From NCBI GenBank assembly GCA_900708905.1, contig CAADRB010000001.1, positions 4,725,907-4,789,906 of the forward strand: a stretch of 64,000 bases of DNA. Direction: 5' to 3'. This DNA comes from Hymenolepis diminuta. Lineage: Eukaryota > Platyhelminthes > Cestoda > Cyclophyllidea > Hymenolepididae. Made by a program: the position numbers and the translations under genes. Positions 1-12,599 of this stretch are shown here, piece after piece (the first letter of the stretch is position 1; every line of letters begins with the position of its first letter). A model generated the notes under the pieces. It was not told the origin of the DNA. It did not search any database and was given only the letters and a program-made list of their open reading frames with translations.

Positions 1-60
1 TATATAGAACTCTTATATATATATGTATATATATATATATATAGAACTCTTATAGACTAG
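1..60. repeat. TA-rich microsatellite with a repeated 17-nt motif
   Basis: The window opens with alternating TA tracts in which the motif tatatagaactcttata occurs at base 1 and again near 39. It abuts the broken 3' end of the SIL1 pseudogene, so it may mark the point where that duplication was cut. Confidence 0.8.
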
Positions 61-1477
61 GATCAATAGTGCTGCCTCGCAGAAGCCACATCTCGATACA
101 GTTATATTTGCTTGAATTCTAAAAGGAATTACCAAAGTACAATTTAATTTTGACTTTTTTATTAATTACGCTCAAGTTAAAATTGTATCAATTTTGATGA
201 ATTAATAAATAGATCATTTAGTATAGATTATTTTCCTAAGGCAATATAAACTGACAAATAAAAAATACCGATTTTGATGTAAATTGGTAATGACAGCTTT
301 AGGTCAAGATATATTCTTAAATGCAAAAAGAATACGTTTGGCCTAATAGCCTAATTTCTCATCTTGTAAACAGCACATTAACTCACTCTTCACATTGTGT
401 GGACTTCTCAGCATCGTATACTTTTCCAGTAGAATCCTAATCGAGAAAAAAAAGAAAAGAGTAAAACTGAAATATGAAGAAACAAATTTGAGCTTCAAGA
501 CTATCGCCATGTAAGGCGAAAACTTATCCAAAACGTTTAGGGTTTCCGGAGGAAATATTAAGTTTTTAATAATAGCGCATATCCTGAAGGTATCCTGTCA
601 CCTTGTTGTGTTTCAAAAAGATTATTTTGAGCAAGTTGAAAGTGTTGAATGAGCGATGCTATGGCAAGAACACAATTCTCGAGCATTTATACACTTGGTT
701 CTAGTGTAGTCAGTTATCGTTGTTATCGCTTCGAAATTTTGTGCCAAACGACGTTACGATGAAGGGCAACTTGCACAAGTTTATTTCTACAAAAGGAGTT
801 TTCCCAATGTGTCTTATGATCGTAATGCGGCAGCTAAACTGGAAAGAAGTTCAATAGTAATATTGCTATTGGCGTTTATAAAACTATTTGTTGGTACCGT
901 GAGTTGCCAAATTTTCTCAAAGTTAACAGCCATATTGTACAATAATTTTAATTCTCTAAAACATCGCCCTGCTTTCGAAGAGGATTTTCTAATTCTTTCA
1001 GCATTAAAACTGTATCTTCATTATTTTCAGGTTGAAGAATATTGAAATATAATTTGCTGGTAACGTAAGACTCTGTTAAAACAACCTCGAAAAATTTTCA
1101 AAAATCCTCTTTTAGTCCTGAATACTGTCTGAATTTCTTACTGCTGTTAAGTATAATGTCCACTTTGCGAGTAAATGACATAGACTCGGTTTCCACAATG
1201 GCTAAGTTAGGAAATTTAGGCTCCTGAACAAGAACAGCAGCTAAAAAATCATGATCCATTTTTAAAGTTACGATAGTTGTTGGAATCGTCATTTCCATCA
1301 ATTTAGCTTCTTTTATTCCAGTTCGGGAATCAAATCTGTAATGAAGTTCAGCTAAAACTGAGTGGTTTCGACCAGTTACTTACCATTCATGAGATGGAAT
1401 GAATCCTAAAGGCACGAATAGAAAGGATATGTTACCGCCACCACTAGAACACAAAATTCTGGAACAAATCGCACCAT
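56..1477 (-). pseudogene. Decayed tandem copy of SIL1
   Basis: This is a degraded copy of the SIL1 gene at 2295-3924, on the same strand and in the same order. Visible remnants are a start codon at 1477; FIPSHEW, followed directly by a TAA at 1382-1380 where the intact copy has Q; RFDSRTG..EAKLM; AAVLVQEPK; KKFRQYSGLKEDF; LSSLAAALRS; AQNNLFE..GDRIPSGYALL; and CGFCEAA near 60-118. The donor after the fourth exon has changed from GT to AT (the SLAAALRS codons run into ATAAG), the exon 1/2 junction is out of phase, and there are several stops. It ends in the TA microsatellite without the C-terminal part. It is almost certainly non-functional. Similarity is fragmentary, so the duplication is old. 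Confidence 0.85.
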
Positions 1478-2294
1478 CGTAAGAGAACGTTGTAAATAAA
1501 TGTTTAGAAAGATAAACAAACACATTTCAAAATTACTTACCTAACCACTCAAAATATTCTATTTTCTACTAACATCAAAACAGTATGATCGATCAGTTTA
1601 TGATTTAACCTTTGATGGGATTTGAGCCTATATTGCAAATTGATAAGTTTAAATCACATTTTTCGATGTGAAGGTAAATTGAAAATGCTAATGTTGCTCC
1701 GGGTGAAAAATGTGACCTTATTCAGCTTTTAGTAAAGTAAAAGTTGTCTTGTTTAGATTAATGATTCTGATCAGCAAATAGGCGAAGATTTGATTAAGTC
1801 TGTGACAATAAGAAACGGATGACATATTAGAGACGTTAGTAAATGCCTAAGATTTCTCAACGATTTTGGTAAGGGTTGATCAACACACGGTGCTTAAACT
1901 ATGGACATGAACTTCGCCTATGCATCCAACTGGACAAAGTTTGTATTATATTAACACATATTCTGCCAATAACTCTGATACATTTAAATTTATATCGCGA
2001 TTACCTTGATCAATTGTAGTTAATGGTCGGATAGAAGCGGACTAATTATGTAAGGACACTAGAACCGTGAGCGTGAAGACAAGATATCTTAACCAAGACT
2101 CCCAAAGTTTACACTTCACTATTTAGTACTATATAAGTAGGAATCATAATATTGGAAGACAACGTTCATCTTACCCAACTTGCTGCCTCTGGAGCAAATA
2201 ATCACAGAAAAGAAAGTCGCCGGGAAAGTAATGACATGAAAAGTTAAAAATGTATTAAATAAACTAAAATAACAAAGAGATATATAAACTCTTT
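1478..2294. other. Spacer between SIL1 gene and pseudogene
   Basis: AT-rich sequence with no exon-like reading frame. It should hold the 3' UTR of the intact SIL1 gene; I found no clear AATAAA directly after its stop codon. Confidence 0.5.
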
Positions 2295-3924
2295 CTAATG
2301 AACGTAAAAACGTAAAAGCGAATGCTGGAGACAATCCAATAGGTGTAACATTTCGGCATAATAACCGCTATCTAATTCTGTTTCATCCTTTTGTTCTTTT
2401 TCATGCTCACGAACAAATTCTTCTCTCCACTGATTCAAGAGCCTCTCAATTTGTCTTCGTCCCACTGCCTCATCACTGGGATAAAGTTGATGCTGGTCGC
2501 AAACATTTGAAATTAGCATGACTGCTTGCATCGTCCTCTGTCGATGCGAATTACTCCTCCACATGCTTGGATCGAATAGACTTCGAACAGCTGCCTGACA
2601 GAAGCCATATTTCGGTAAATTATCAGCCAATTTTATCCTAAAATTAAAAAAGCGGAGGATTAAGTGGTATTAATTTTCTACAAAACATCAATTAAAATTA
2701 TTGACGAATAGAAAAGATTGCCTTGAATTAATTTATGATCTAATTGACCGAATATTTAACAACGTCTTACAATTCGTATTGGTTTAAATTTGTCGAATCA
2801 TTGGCGTTTCCTGTAGAATTCTAAGCCAACAAATATAAATTCGGATTAAAATCCAATCAAGGGATTAAAAAGAGCGAAAAGTTTAAAACTCACATATTCT
2901 TGAAGAAGATCTCCGAGAAGAGCAAAAACTCGAGATTTAATTTTAGCATCATCGACCGCAACTTCAAGAGTTCTTTTGAGGAGATTATATCCAGCGGGCA
3001 TATCTCCATCAGCTCTAGGGCCAAAGAGATTCTTCTGTGCGGAAGGATAGTTTCGAATAAATGCAGAAGTGGCCAAAAGACTATAACCGATTACCGATGA
3101 ATCAATTTTAGGTAACAATAATTCTTGATGCCACAACTGGGCAAGCTTATCCAAAAGACCAGCCGTATACATTTTTTCTTTAACGGGAGGATTGCTAAGA
3201 AAGAAATAAACCATAGTTAATATCTTACGATTGTAATGCGGCAGCTAAACACGAAAGTATTCCAATTTTAACATCCGAAGATACGAGAGGAAGCCTATTC
3301 ATTAAAATGGTCAATTTCCCATTCTCCGCAAAATCGACGGCATTGTCATACTAAAATGGTGATTATTATGAAGAAAATAAAACTACTTTTCGGAGTAAAT
3401 CCCCCATTTCTTCTAAGATCAATAGAGATTCCTTATCGTTCTTTGATTTTTCAAAATCAGTGAAGAGTTTATTCAACACTGCTGATTCAGATCCGGCAAT
3501 CTTTAGAATCTCCTTATAGTCCTTTCTGAGTTCTGAATATGGTCTGAAAGTCCGGCTCGTATCGAGTTTAACGTCCATTTTATGTGAATTGTATTTTTTA
3601 TCCGACGAAGTAAAATCTCCATTAACCATTTTAGGATTCTGAACCAAAACAGCGGCTAAAGACAATGACAGACCAAATATAAAATACCATAATTCTCGCT
3701 GTTATCGTTATCATCCATTAATTTTGCCTGAGTTTGACCAGTTACAAAATCAAATCGGACATGCAGGCCAGCTGGCACAGGTTGACCTGGCTGAACAACC
3801 TGCCATTCGTGAGTCGGAATAAATTCTACAAGCTAATTTTGGGTGCTAAAAATTTACCTCTTTGATTGGACGAGAAAACAACAACCAAACATAGGACTCC
3901 CAACGTACAACAAGTCCTGAACAT
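2295..3924 (-). CDS. SIL1: SIL1-like nucleotide exchange factor for the ER chaperone BiP (7 exons)
   Basis: SIL1 proteins release ADP from the ER-lumenal Hsp70 BiP. Phase-consistent exons, read 3924 downwards: 3924-3858, 3825-3688, 3655-3387, 3350-3229, 3194-2894, 2820-2771 and 2637-2295. Together they give 1290 nt, a 429-residue protein (human SIL1 is 461). Residues 1-20 (MFRTCCTLGVLCLVVVFSS) form a signal peptide. Next comes the family hallmark FIPTHEW..QPGQPVPAG.HVRFD, the counterpart of FHPTHEW..QPGQAVPAG in human SIL1. The armadillo-like region includes FRPYSELRKDY, YDNAVDFAENG, LAAALQSNPPVKEKM and FIRNYPSAQKNL. The 50-nt sixth exon (NSTGN..NQYEL) is needed to keep the frame and has good splice sites. 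Introns are 32, 32, 36, 34, 73 and 133 nt. The C-terminus ends LLRFYVH, with no KDEL/HDEL-like signal. Family assignment is firm; the exact ends of the small exon are inferred. Confidence 0.93.
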
Positions 3925-4765
3925 GACGTTTAACAACTTGCTCAAGGACAAATAAAAGCATTTAGATTAATAAAACTGGACTAAACTGCGACTGTTTTGG
4001 AAATTTTTGCATTAAAATGCCTTTTAAAAATAATAAATAAATAATAAGCTTTTTAATAAAATCGGCAGCATTTTTTCATTTCTAAAAATTTTTCTAATAA
4101 TTAAATGAACACTTAGTAATATTGATAGGGCCAATTTAATAGTAAATCAAATCCAATCAAAATTTGATGGCAAATGTTTTTTTGCATTTGTTTATTTGTT
4201 GATGCTAATGTGTTCGTAATGGGAAAGCCTATTATGCAAATTCGATCAAATTTTTGAATTCCAGTTATTGCTCTATCATTTAGAATTTGAGTGAACTCTG
4301 ATTAATTCCGCCATATTAAATATGTTAACTCACACTATCCTGCTTGAATCTTGGCTAATAGAAGATACCCAAGAGTAGGAGACTGACCGATTGATGCAAT
4401 CATACGATAAATATTGATTTAAAGAAAGCTAGTAGTCCTCATAGCAAGTTCAAAGTGAGTGGTAATATTTCGTACGTAAGGAAGATTAATGATTTCGCAT
4501 GAAATTACACGGATAACGACCACAGAGTAAAAGCTCCACATACTCAAAAGTCTAAAAATCGATTTAGAGTTAGTGATGTCGCTACAATTGCATCAATTTC
4601 CTCCAGTCGGAGTCGTATTTTTGATACAACCTTGGATCGAAAGGGCAAATAATTATTACTTCAACTGTATAATAAAACATCAGTTTATTAAAACATAAAA
4701 TCCCATTTAAATCCCAAAAAGCTAAAAATAATCAGAGTATTTTTTAATTAAATAAAATTTGTGCA
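3925..4765. other. Upstream region of SIL1, no gene seen
   Basis: AT-rich sequence upstream of the SIL1 start codon. It presumably contains the promoter and 5' UTR, but no motif can be assigned. Confidence 0.4.
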
Positions 4766-5060
4766 TGCTGTTAAAATCCGCTCTTCTCTGTAGGATCTCG
4801 TAACCGACTCTTAAATTCCCTAAGACATTGCACTAATTACAGACACAACCCGACAATACCACAATACGAAACGGTCCAAACCACCATATATCAACGCAAG
4901 ACGCATGTTTTCGTACCGATTGGTCAATTTATATTATGCATCATTTACAATCGTAATGTAAATAGATTCATTCGAATAAAAGGTAATTAAAAGACGGAAG
5001 ATAAAGAATCTTAAATATAAGAATTATTTTAGGAAAAATATTATTTTCTTATATGTAACA
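4766..5060. repeat. Dispersed repeat family A, copy 1
   Basis: Clearly homologous, in the same orientation, to 44275-44575. Shared blocks include ctctgtaggat, the stretch around catcatttacaa..gtaatgtaaat, attcgaataaaa, and a terminal hairpin. The hairpin here has arms around 5011-5030 and 5036-5060 (aatataagaa..attttcttatatgt) and is kept in both copies although the sequence between has diverged. No coding capacity. It may be a MITE or a fragment of a larger element. Confidence 0.75.
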
Positions 5061-8000
5061 AGGCTTAATGGTGCGACAATTTTTATTCAGTCGTTCAGGT
5101 AAACTTCCTTATCCACTTTCGTAGAAGTTATCGTCATGTAGCTTACAGTTAGCTAACAATTAAATCAAATTAGATAACCTAGATACTTCATTCATTCGCA
5201 CTAACAATTTCTGATAGAAATAGTCGACATATAATAATTTAGGAACTTTAAGTGAATCTTTATCTAAAAATTAAGTTAACTTTTGCTCTCAGTAAACTTA
5301 CTTTAGTGAAGGAAATTGTTTGTTTACCATTAATGTTTCTTTAAAAATGAAGAGAGGATTTGTATTGAAATTTTGATTATCTAGGCCTAAAATATCTTTT
5401 TCTTATCCATCAATCACAGTTATGACTTATGCCGATGAAGATATAGAATAGTACAAAATATAGCATTGGTACTGACCAGTCGCTGACTCATGGAAGGTAA
5501 TGTGGACACTACAGGAGCTTTGGGTGCACAAAGTTTTGCTCAACTTCGTCAATCAGATTAAGAATTTCTTCATGGTGATTGATACGCGCCTTCCAATATG
5601 GTATTCATTCAGTTACCTAACATCTAAGTAATTTAGTTCATTAAGAAAGTACCGGGATTGTACAACGGTGAATAATCGATAAACCGCTTATAGATCGATA
5701 AGTTAGTCACAAACACAATGGTGCGAAGGCGGAAAATCGGTATTCAAGCGTGATCAAATCCCAAAACATGGTCTTTCACATTTAATTTAATAGAAAAAAC
5801 ATTATCTCGTCCATGTTGTTCACTGAATGATGGTCCGGTAGTCCTGTTACTACATGAACGTGTGAAAGCGAAAGAAAATAGTCTTGACCTTGGTCTACTG
5901 AGATAAGTTACCAAAAGTACAGTTTATTCATAACATGAAATTGATTCGCAAAATTACGCTGAAGAGTGCGAAATTAATCTCACTCAGTAGATTAATTTAA
6001 ATTTCCATGCAAATGACTTATGTCTGACCCTTTCTCAGAACTCTGAGGGACCTGATGGGGCATTTAGCGGATTATGGAGTTTTTCATGAAGTTATCAGAC
6101 AGATGGTGCTATCAAAGGAAGCCCATTTCTACATTTAATTTTTTCTAACAAACTCATGGAGTGCTAATGTAGAAATGGGGTTATATTACCTATCATCAAA
6201 TCTCAAAACTACTGGACAGCCACTGGATGGATGTCACTGACCGTTTGTGAACTGCTCATGATTTTGAAAATTTTGACATCTAACTATATTTATTCGCATA
6301 TGAAGTATAATGATACGTTGTCATAGTTATTAGATTTAAATGTCTGCGAACATGTGTAAATGGAATAAAACGATATGAGATATGAAAATTTATCTTTTAC
6401 TACACTTGAGGAGTTCAGTTTAGTCCATTAATTTTCAAAAGGATTAGGAACATTAGAACTGGTTTTCATGAATGTTTGAAATCATTTGTAATTACATTAT
6501 TATAGATTTCACAAACCTGATCTATTTTGTTTTGAATCTGGGGAAAGTTTAGAGTTCAAATTGATCAATATTAAAAAACGGGTGGTTGCATCAGTGGCAT
6601 CTCCGATGTAATAGAACGTTTAAGCTGTTGTAAACCAGAATTTACTTTTCCGTAGTTTAGTGATTTTCAGCAGTCATCTTGGATAGCCCAATGTCGAACT
6701 AACTAATAAATTCGTATCCTTTCGTCCCACTGCGATTAATTATTATCGATATTTTCAATTACTGCTGAACTCCTAAACAGGTATCATTTATACACTTTTA
6801 TGCTATTGAATGAAATATGTGTACCAAAATCAGCTTAGCCAACCTTTCAAATTGATGAACATATCAGCTAGCTTTGAACAAGCGAATGCCGAGATACTGA
6901 ACATTTTATCGCCCAATTTCTAAATAGGAATCTAGAAGACAGGTACAAAAACTTAGATGTTTGAAAGATAGGTAGTGCTGCAACGAATTTAATCACTCAG
7001 TGGTAAACTGTCGACGTGAAGATAACAGAAATTAGATTAAGTGAATTTATTTTGGATCTTGATTCATCTCTTCATACAACTTCCATTCAATTTTGCATCC
7101 TACATCTAATCGTACTTAGAGTTTTTTTGTGTTTGGATACATCTCTAAAATGAACGCTTGCAAAATTGTGCTTTTCAAGTACGTATATTTGGTGTAAGCA
7201 TAAACGGAATCAGAAACACAATTACAGTAGTTAAGAATGCTATCTGGACTAATTGAGAATCAGGATATCTGTAAGGTTCTTGTTATTATTACTCTTGGCA
7301 AAGCAGACGATTTATAGGTCTTAATAAAAGAACAGCATTTAAACAAGGAAACAATAAAACAGTGCAATATAGAGTGAGGGGAAGGGAATCGAATAGAAGA
7401 GCAAAATAAGGACAAAGTATTAAGACAGTCCTACTTCATTTGAACTCTTTACTTATCAGGTCGTCCTGTTTTCCTTAATATATAAAGTCTAAAAGTTCAA
7501 AGTTCAGTATCTGAATTCCAGATTCTTGAATGAGCTCACTTATTTCATATTCAGAGTTTATAGACCGGTTGACTTGATTAAACCGTTATTCATGGTATCT
7601 CGATACATTTATATGTCCTCTTCTTAATGGTACAATTTTAAAGACTGTTATTGTAAAAGTAGGAAATATATCTCGGATTTTCTTTTGTGTTTTAACCATT
7701 TTCTCTCTCTCTTGTAATAGTAGAGGAAAATAGAAAAAAATAGAAAAACAAATCAGATAATAATAAGTTCATTTATTTAAAGTTAGGACGAAGGGGTAAA
7801 TAGCTTTTAAGTTCTAATACGTGAAAGGGAAAGCTCTGCGAGACTTTACGATTACCTTTTTCTGCATTTTGACGTTCTTTTCCAGCTTCGATTTGGTTCC
7901 CCAAGGTTATGTTTGTGAAGAAATTTTCTCTTCATTTCGTTAAGCAGCCTTGAATTTGGAATAATTAGAAGAAAGTACACACCCGGAAGCGCAAAATAAT

Positions 8001-8941
8001 AAGGAGAATAGTGGCATGGCAAATTTTTTCTTTGCTCTCCCGTTGTATACGACATGGAGATTTTTAAGTTAACAGGAATCACAAGCGTCTAAGAAATCAG
8101 ATACTTAGTAAGGCTATATCTATCAGCAAAGATATTTTAAGATTTGATCACTTTAAGCTACATATTCCACTTAAAACTACTGATATTCCTAAAGGTTAAC
8201 GGTGTCGAGTTGAACCACTTGTACATTGGACAAGTGTGAAAGAATTAGAATGGAAAATTAGGAGTAAGAAGAATTAAGCATTGTTAGGGATGAGAAACTG
8301 AGTTGTGATATAGAGACATCAAGCACGCCACTACTGGGTAATTGGATGTAAACTAGGCTAGTAACCTCTCCAACTACAATATCAACGTGAGTGCAAGGCA
8401 AACACATGGAAAGATGTATTTAACTCCAGGCCCCAGGCTGCAGGAGAGAGTAGGGAATATCGTGGCACGATCGCCGCTTCCTCTCGACTTTGTATGGGGT
8501 GATGCTTCTCGATCCAGTTTTCTATCTTTCATACACTTATATTACTTTATGCCCCTTCATTCCTTATGGTCTTACCTATTAGATGTTCTTTTTTTAAATT
8601 CATCGGTCATGATTCCTACACTAAAGGTGATTGCTTATTTTGTGTTCTTTGTTCACCAGATCAGCAATCAGTATAAAATTATCATCTGACAAATAAGAAA
8701 ATGTGTGGATTTGGGCCAACATATATGTTCAAACGCTCTGATAGATCGCTGTGACCAAACTAAACAATTCCTTATACAATATAGGGTGTTGCAACAAATT
8801 GAATGATAAATACTGATAGTAATTTTATAACTTTGTTCATTTAACTGCATTTACTAACATTAATCACTGTCTCTCACCCTTGCTATGAAAGTTTTAATAT
8901 TCTTCGATAAACATTTGCTCAGTTACTGAGGCCAGAACAAG
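5061..8941. other. 3.9-kb intergenic stretch, old repeats
   Basis: No convincing gene. The block near 8510-8600 (ctttatgccccttcattcc and following bases) resembles part of repeat family G (33400-33530). A frame on the minus strand near 7780-7930 is open for about 50 codons but has no ATG or good acceptor. The rest is AT-rich and unassigned. Confidence 0.4.
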
Positions 8942-9479
8942 ATGACTGTTCTTCGGTTACATTGGATAGGAAATTTGGTAATGGATTGTCGTTTTCCAGA
9001 ATCGATATTGTCCAAAGTTTCAGATATCTACCGACCTAAAGTGATGGAGTTTCCTAAAAATCAAGAAGAAGTTAAAATCGGTCGAGAAGATAGCAATTCA
9101 GTGAATGACTTCAATTTGGAGAGTTGCATTTATCGGCCCCTTATAACTCAGCATCACGCAACAGTTAAACGAACACCAAACGGAAAATTTGAATTGCACG
9201 ATCACAGTTTGAATGGAACTTTTGTTAATTATACACGCATTGGAGAATCAGTTATTCTTCGCAACGATGATATTGTCTGTTTTGGCTGCTTCGATAGTTT
9301 TGGAGTAGAGCCTGGCGAAAGAGTATCGGGTTTTCCTTGGGATCAGAAATACGTGGTTAGTATTTAAACATATTTTGATTTGCTTTTAGCTTTTAATTAG
9401 CTGTTTTTCCCAACAATAGGTTTATTTCGGGCCCCCAGAAGATGATCCCTTTATGGATGATGCAGACAATGATCAGTAG
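8942..9479 (+). CDS. Small FHA-domain protein, copy 1 (2 exons)
   Basis: FHA domains bind phosphothreonine peptides, often in DNA-damage or cell-cycle signalling. Exon 1 is 8942-9355 and exon 2 is 9420-9479; the 64-nt intron (gttagt...caatag) lies between KYV and VYFGPPEDD. This gives 157 residues. Seen in the protein: the FHA strand motif KIGRED (about residue 46), the pThr-binding-type H in ITQHHATVKR (about 75-84), then the LNGTFVNYTRIGE loop (SxNGTFVN signature, about 96-108) and RNDDIVCFG. There is no other domain; the tail is acidic (DDPFMDDADNDQ). An AATAAA is at 9535. An acceptor-like ctcag lies about 30 nt before the ATG. A paralogue with the same intron position is at 25377. The specific function is not known to me; TCF19-type FHA proteins are one possible relation. 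Confidence 0.88.
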
Positions 9480-9534
9480 ACAATGCTATCTAATTTGCTT
9501 CAAAATATCTTATAATTTTGTTGTAATTTGTCTG

Positions 9535-9540
9535 AATAAA
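9535..9540 (+). terminator. Polyadenylation signal of FHA gene 1
   Basis: AATAAA 56 nt after the stop codon of the FHA gene, followed by a T/A-rich stretch. Confidence 0.7.
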
Positions 9541-12113
9541 TCTAAAATTTTATAAAAATATAAAGCATTTAGTGGTCCCTGTTTTTACATTTGTAGATTG
9601 ATTTAAATAGCTAACACGCATTATGCTATTCCTGCAAGCGAATACTCAGTTACAAAGTTTTAATTTCAGAAGAGTGCAAGGGGGATTTGATCCATGTAGG
9701 ATTGATTTTCTATTAATTCAGCATTAAACTCATCTCTAGGAGGACATGTAGGCGATCTCAGTTTCTTAGGACACTTATTAGATTAATTAGAGAGATTAGT
9801 GTCACAATTGGAAATGTCATTCTTCTATGCGACATTTGGCTTTTGTTAGATTTAAGATATTCGGAAATTAGGTACTAGAAGTCGTTGCGTATAGTTCTGA
9901 TTGAGCGTAATATTTATAATGCAGTTTCTGAAATTTTACACACTAGCTATTTAAATACCAGTAGTATTGGAATGACTATGTATCAAAAGATAATAATAGA
10001 ATATTGAAAAATTTATTAACACATCGATTAAACAGAATGAGGACTCTACATTTCGAGATGTATAAATGGTACTCTTCGAAAGTGTGTATGAAATGGGAAG
10101 TACAAAATACTCCAACTGTTAAAGCATGACAGTCCTTAACTAAATGAAATTGATACGTGGCCAGTATGATTAATAATGACGGTGCCAGGGCGGCGCATTG
10201 GTGAATAAAATTGAAGGTGTGGATGAAGGATGCAGAATATGGATAATCACGTGACTAAGGGCGCATGATTGAATATGATGCATAAACGGAGGAATACCAA
10301 ATATCAGAGGATGGATCAAACCAATTCAATTGATAACAGAAATCACTTCAATGATGCTTTCATTTTTGCTAATGTTCACATCTGATTGGCAACGTTAAAC
10401 TTCAGTGTTATTAAGATGTTCACTGTTCGGCTTTATAGTTTGAGAGATGGCAATCTACTTTTTTGGGAGTTTCAACCATGATAGATCAATCACACCGAAG
10501 TCTTTCTTGATGTCTTGAATGATTTGTTGTCTAATTTTCTTCGTCTTCCTCGAAAGAAATTTTGATATTAGAAAACAGGATAGATTTTTAATATCATTTC
10601 AAAGGCGAAATCTTCATTTCTGAGACTCGCTCAGTGGATTTCTCAGAAGTACTCGCTCCGCAAGCCCTTCACATGCCGTCCTTATGCGATAGCATTGTCC
10701 TGATATTGGCCTTCTCCCGGACTTTCGGTTCTGTTTACTAAATAATGCTAAAGCTTACAGATTGTAGTAACATTCAAAATGCCGATTTATATCAAATTTT
10801 TTACTTTAGATGAAAGGTGAGAAACTCTCTCAGAGACTGATTTCCACAGAATTCTTTCGGAAAATAAGAAAACACTAAATTTGGTTCACGTTATTAGGAT
10901 AGTTCATAACGTCCGGAAGCTTCTTAACAGAATGCTCACAAACACGAGTGAAGACCAGTGTCTATGCTCAGACAGACAGCTAACGACTTCATTGGTTTCG
11001 TAAGTTGGAAACACAGTAGAATTCAAACAAGTTTATTTATTTAAAAAATCCCTTCGAGAATGCGAATAGGACAATAGGATGTTTAATTTTCAAATTCATG
11101 TTCTATAAAGAAAGAACTTTGGCATTCTTTTCCACCTTTGAAGAACAATTTGTTGGATACAACAAACGTTTAAAGACAAAAGTAGTCATGAAACCATTCT
11201 TATTTTCTGCGTTTTTGGATGTGTAATTTGTTATAATTAATCCAAATCAAGGTTGTTCAACGAAGGGGAGAGAAAATGTCTAGTTGTGGTTCTCTAAATC
11301 TCTAGTTAATTACTTATTTCTGGTTGAATATTTCCTGTGGTAATTATAGTTTTTTTCGGGATAGCACACCTGGCCGACTGATTGGTCGATATGTGCTAAT
11401 TCTCCATGACGCACTGGGAATGTCATTATCATCAAGTTTCGACTTGAGCAATCTGCCTATCGGTTTTAATAGACTTTCCCACATCTCGATGCTGAATGTC
11501 ACTGTCGTTAAAGCGTAACGAAATATCCATTTTATCGATTTAGGCAGACTTTCTCTCAACGCGTTGGCAATCCCATTGTCGCCATGTCTCAGTCCCTAAT
11601 GATTCCTTCGTTCCCATACTGTATCCCTGTATAAACAGCAATATACGTACGCACCAATACTGGAGCTGCTAACCATTCTTCTAATGTTCAACACACCACT
11701 CGTCCACCTCAACTCTCGTTCCTCTGATTTGAGAAGGAATTTTTTATCCTAACTCAATCAGATCATAGAAGTAGTCTTACCTTACTTAGAACTACTTCAG
11801 CTTCTATGAGTAGTACTTTCAGAACCAAATTATAAACACTGGACAATACAGTTTTATTCGCCGAAATAATCGGGAGTTCTTGATACAGTTTATTATAAAT
11901 ACACAAGTTGAACATTCTTTTAAAATAATTTACAATTATCCGCATTTACAAAATTATAATTATCGTCTTATTCGTACAGCATTACCACCGTTTATCGTAC
12001 TTATCTTGAAATGTAATCCATGTTAATTAGAGTAAATTGGATTTCTAAATTTTTAATGCAAAGACTCTTCTTTTTCAAGGTCTGAAATACATTATACGCA
12101 GTAGAATAAGCAG
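9541..12113. other. Intergenic, no gene recognised
   Basis: Mostly AT-rich. The patch around 11340-11740 has a higher GC content and open frames on both strands (for example HDALGMSLSSSFDLSNLP), but no splice-supported or recognisable protein. It may be an old repeat or pseudogene. Confidence 0.35.
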
Positions 12114-12398
12114 AATGGCTTGCATTTTATCCCGAAACGTGCTGGGAAATTTTACAGCACGCTGCTGGAATACTGCATATTGCTAATAGGGAACTCTCCA
12201 AGTGGAAAATCAATGAAAGTACGTCTGTTTATGATACAGACATTTATCAAGTCGCTTCATGCATAAGAGGTAGGTCATTCTGCTTTAAAAATGAAATCTG
12301 CAAATAGTAAGAGAGTATTTAATGAAACTTTTAGTGACATTTTACTGTTAATTTTATTATCTCCTACAGTTCAAATAGATCATATTAGTATACAATAA
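12114..12398 (+). CDS. Possible 3' exons of an unidentified gene
   Basis: A reading frame follows an acceptor-like aagcag at 12108-12113: WLAFYPETCWEIL..GILHIANRELSKW..DIYQVASCIR, ending at a consensus donor (ataagag/gtaggt) at 12269/12270. After a 100-nt intron with a good acceptor (ttatctcctacag), the phase-1 frame continues as VQIDHISIQ and stops at 12396-12398. Splice phases agree, and composition looks protein-like with amphipathic helices. No upstream exon or start was found, and I recognise no family. A further open frame at 12399-12596 (FQKIRLEETYCFNEV..) follows directly but cannot be joined by a good splice site. It could be a pseudogene remnant. Confidence 0.3.
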
Positions 12399-12599
12399 TT
12401 GTTTCAAAAAATAAGATTGGAGGAAACGTATTGCTTCAATGAAGTGAATGAGCTTGAAAGTAGCTCTAACATTGAAATAAATTGTTTAAAGTGGATAAAG
12501 AAATACCCATCCCTTTTTGAGGAATTTCGTGGGACCATTGACGTAAATTTTGAATTAGCTTTGAAGAAAATCGCCTTCATAAAAGACAAAGGGTGACAT

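Noticed and set aside
809..1045. 78-codon + strand frame
   Set aside because: It is antisense to the SIL1 pseudogene, which explains the sequence better.
2900..3100. 66-codon + strand frame
   Set aside because: Shadow of SIL1 exon 5 on the other strand.
7780..7940. Minus-strand frame (NFFTNITLGNQIEAGKERQNAEK..) ending at TAA next to an AATAAA
   Set aside because: Open for about 50 codons but without ATG or usable acceptor upstream; not enough to call a terminal exon.
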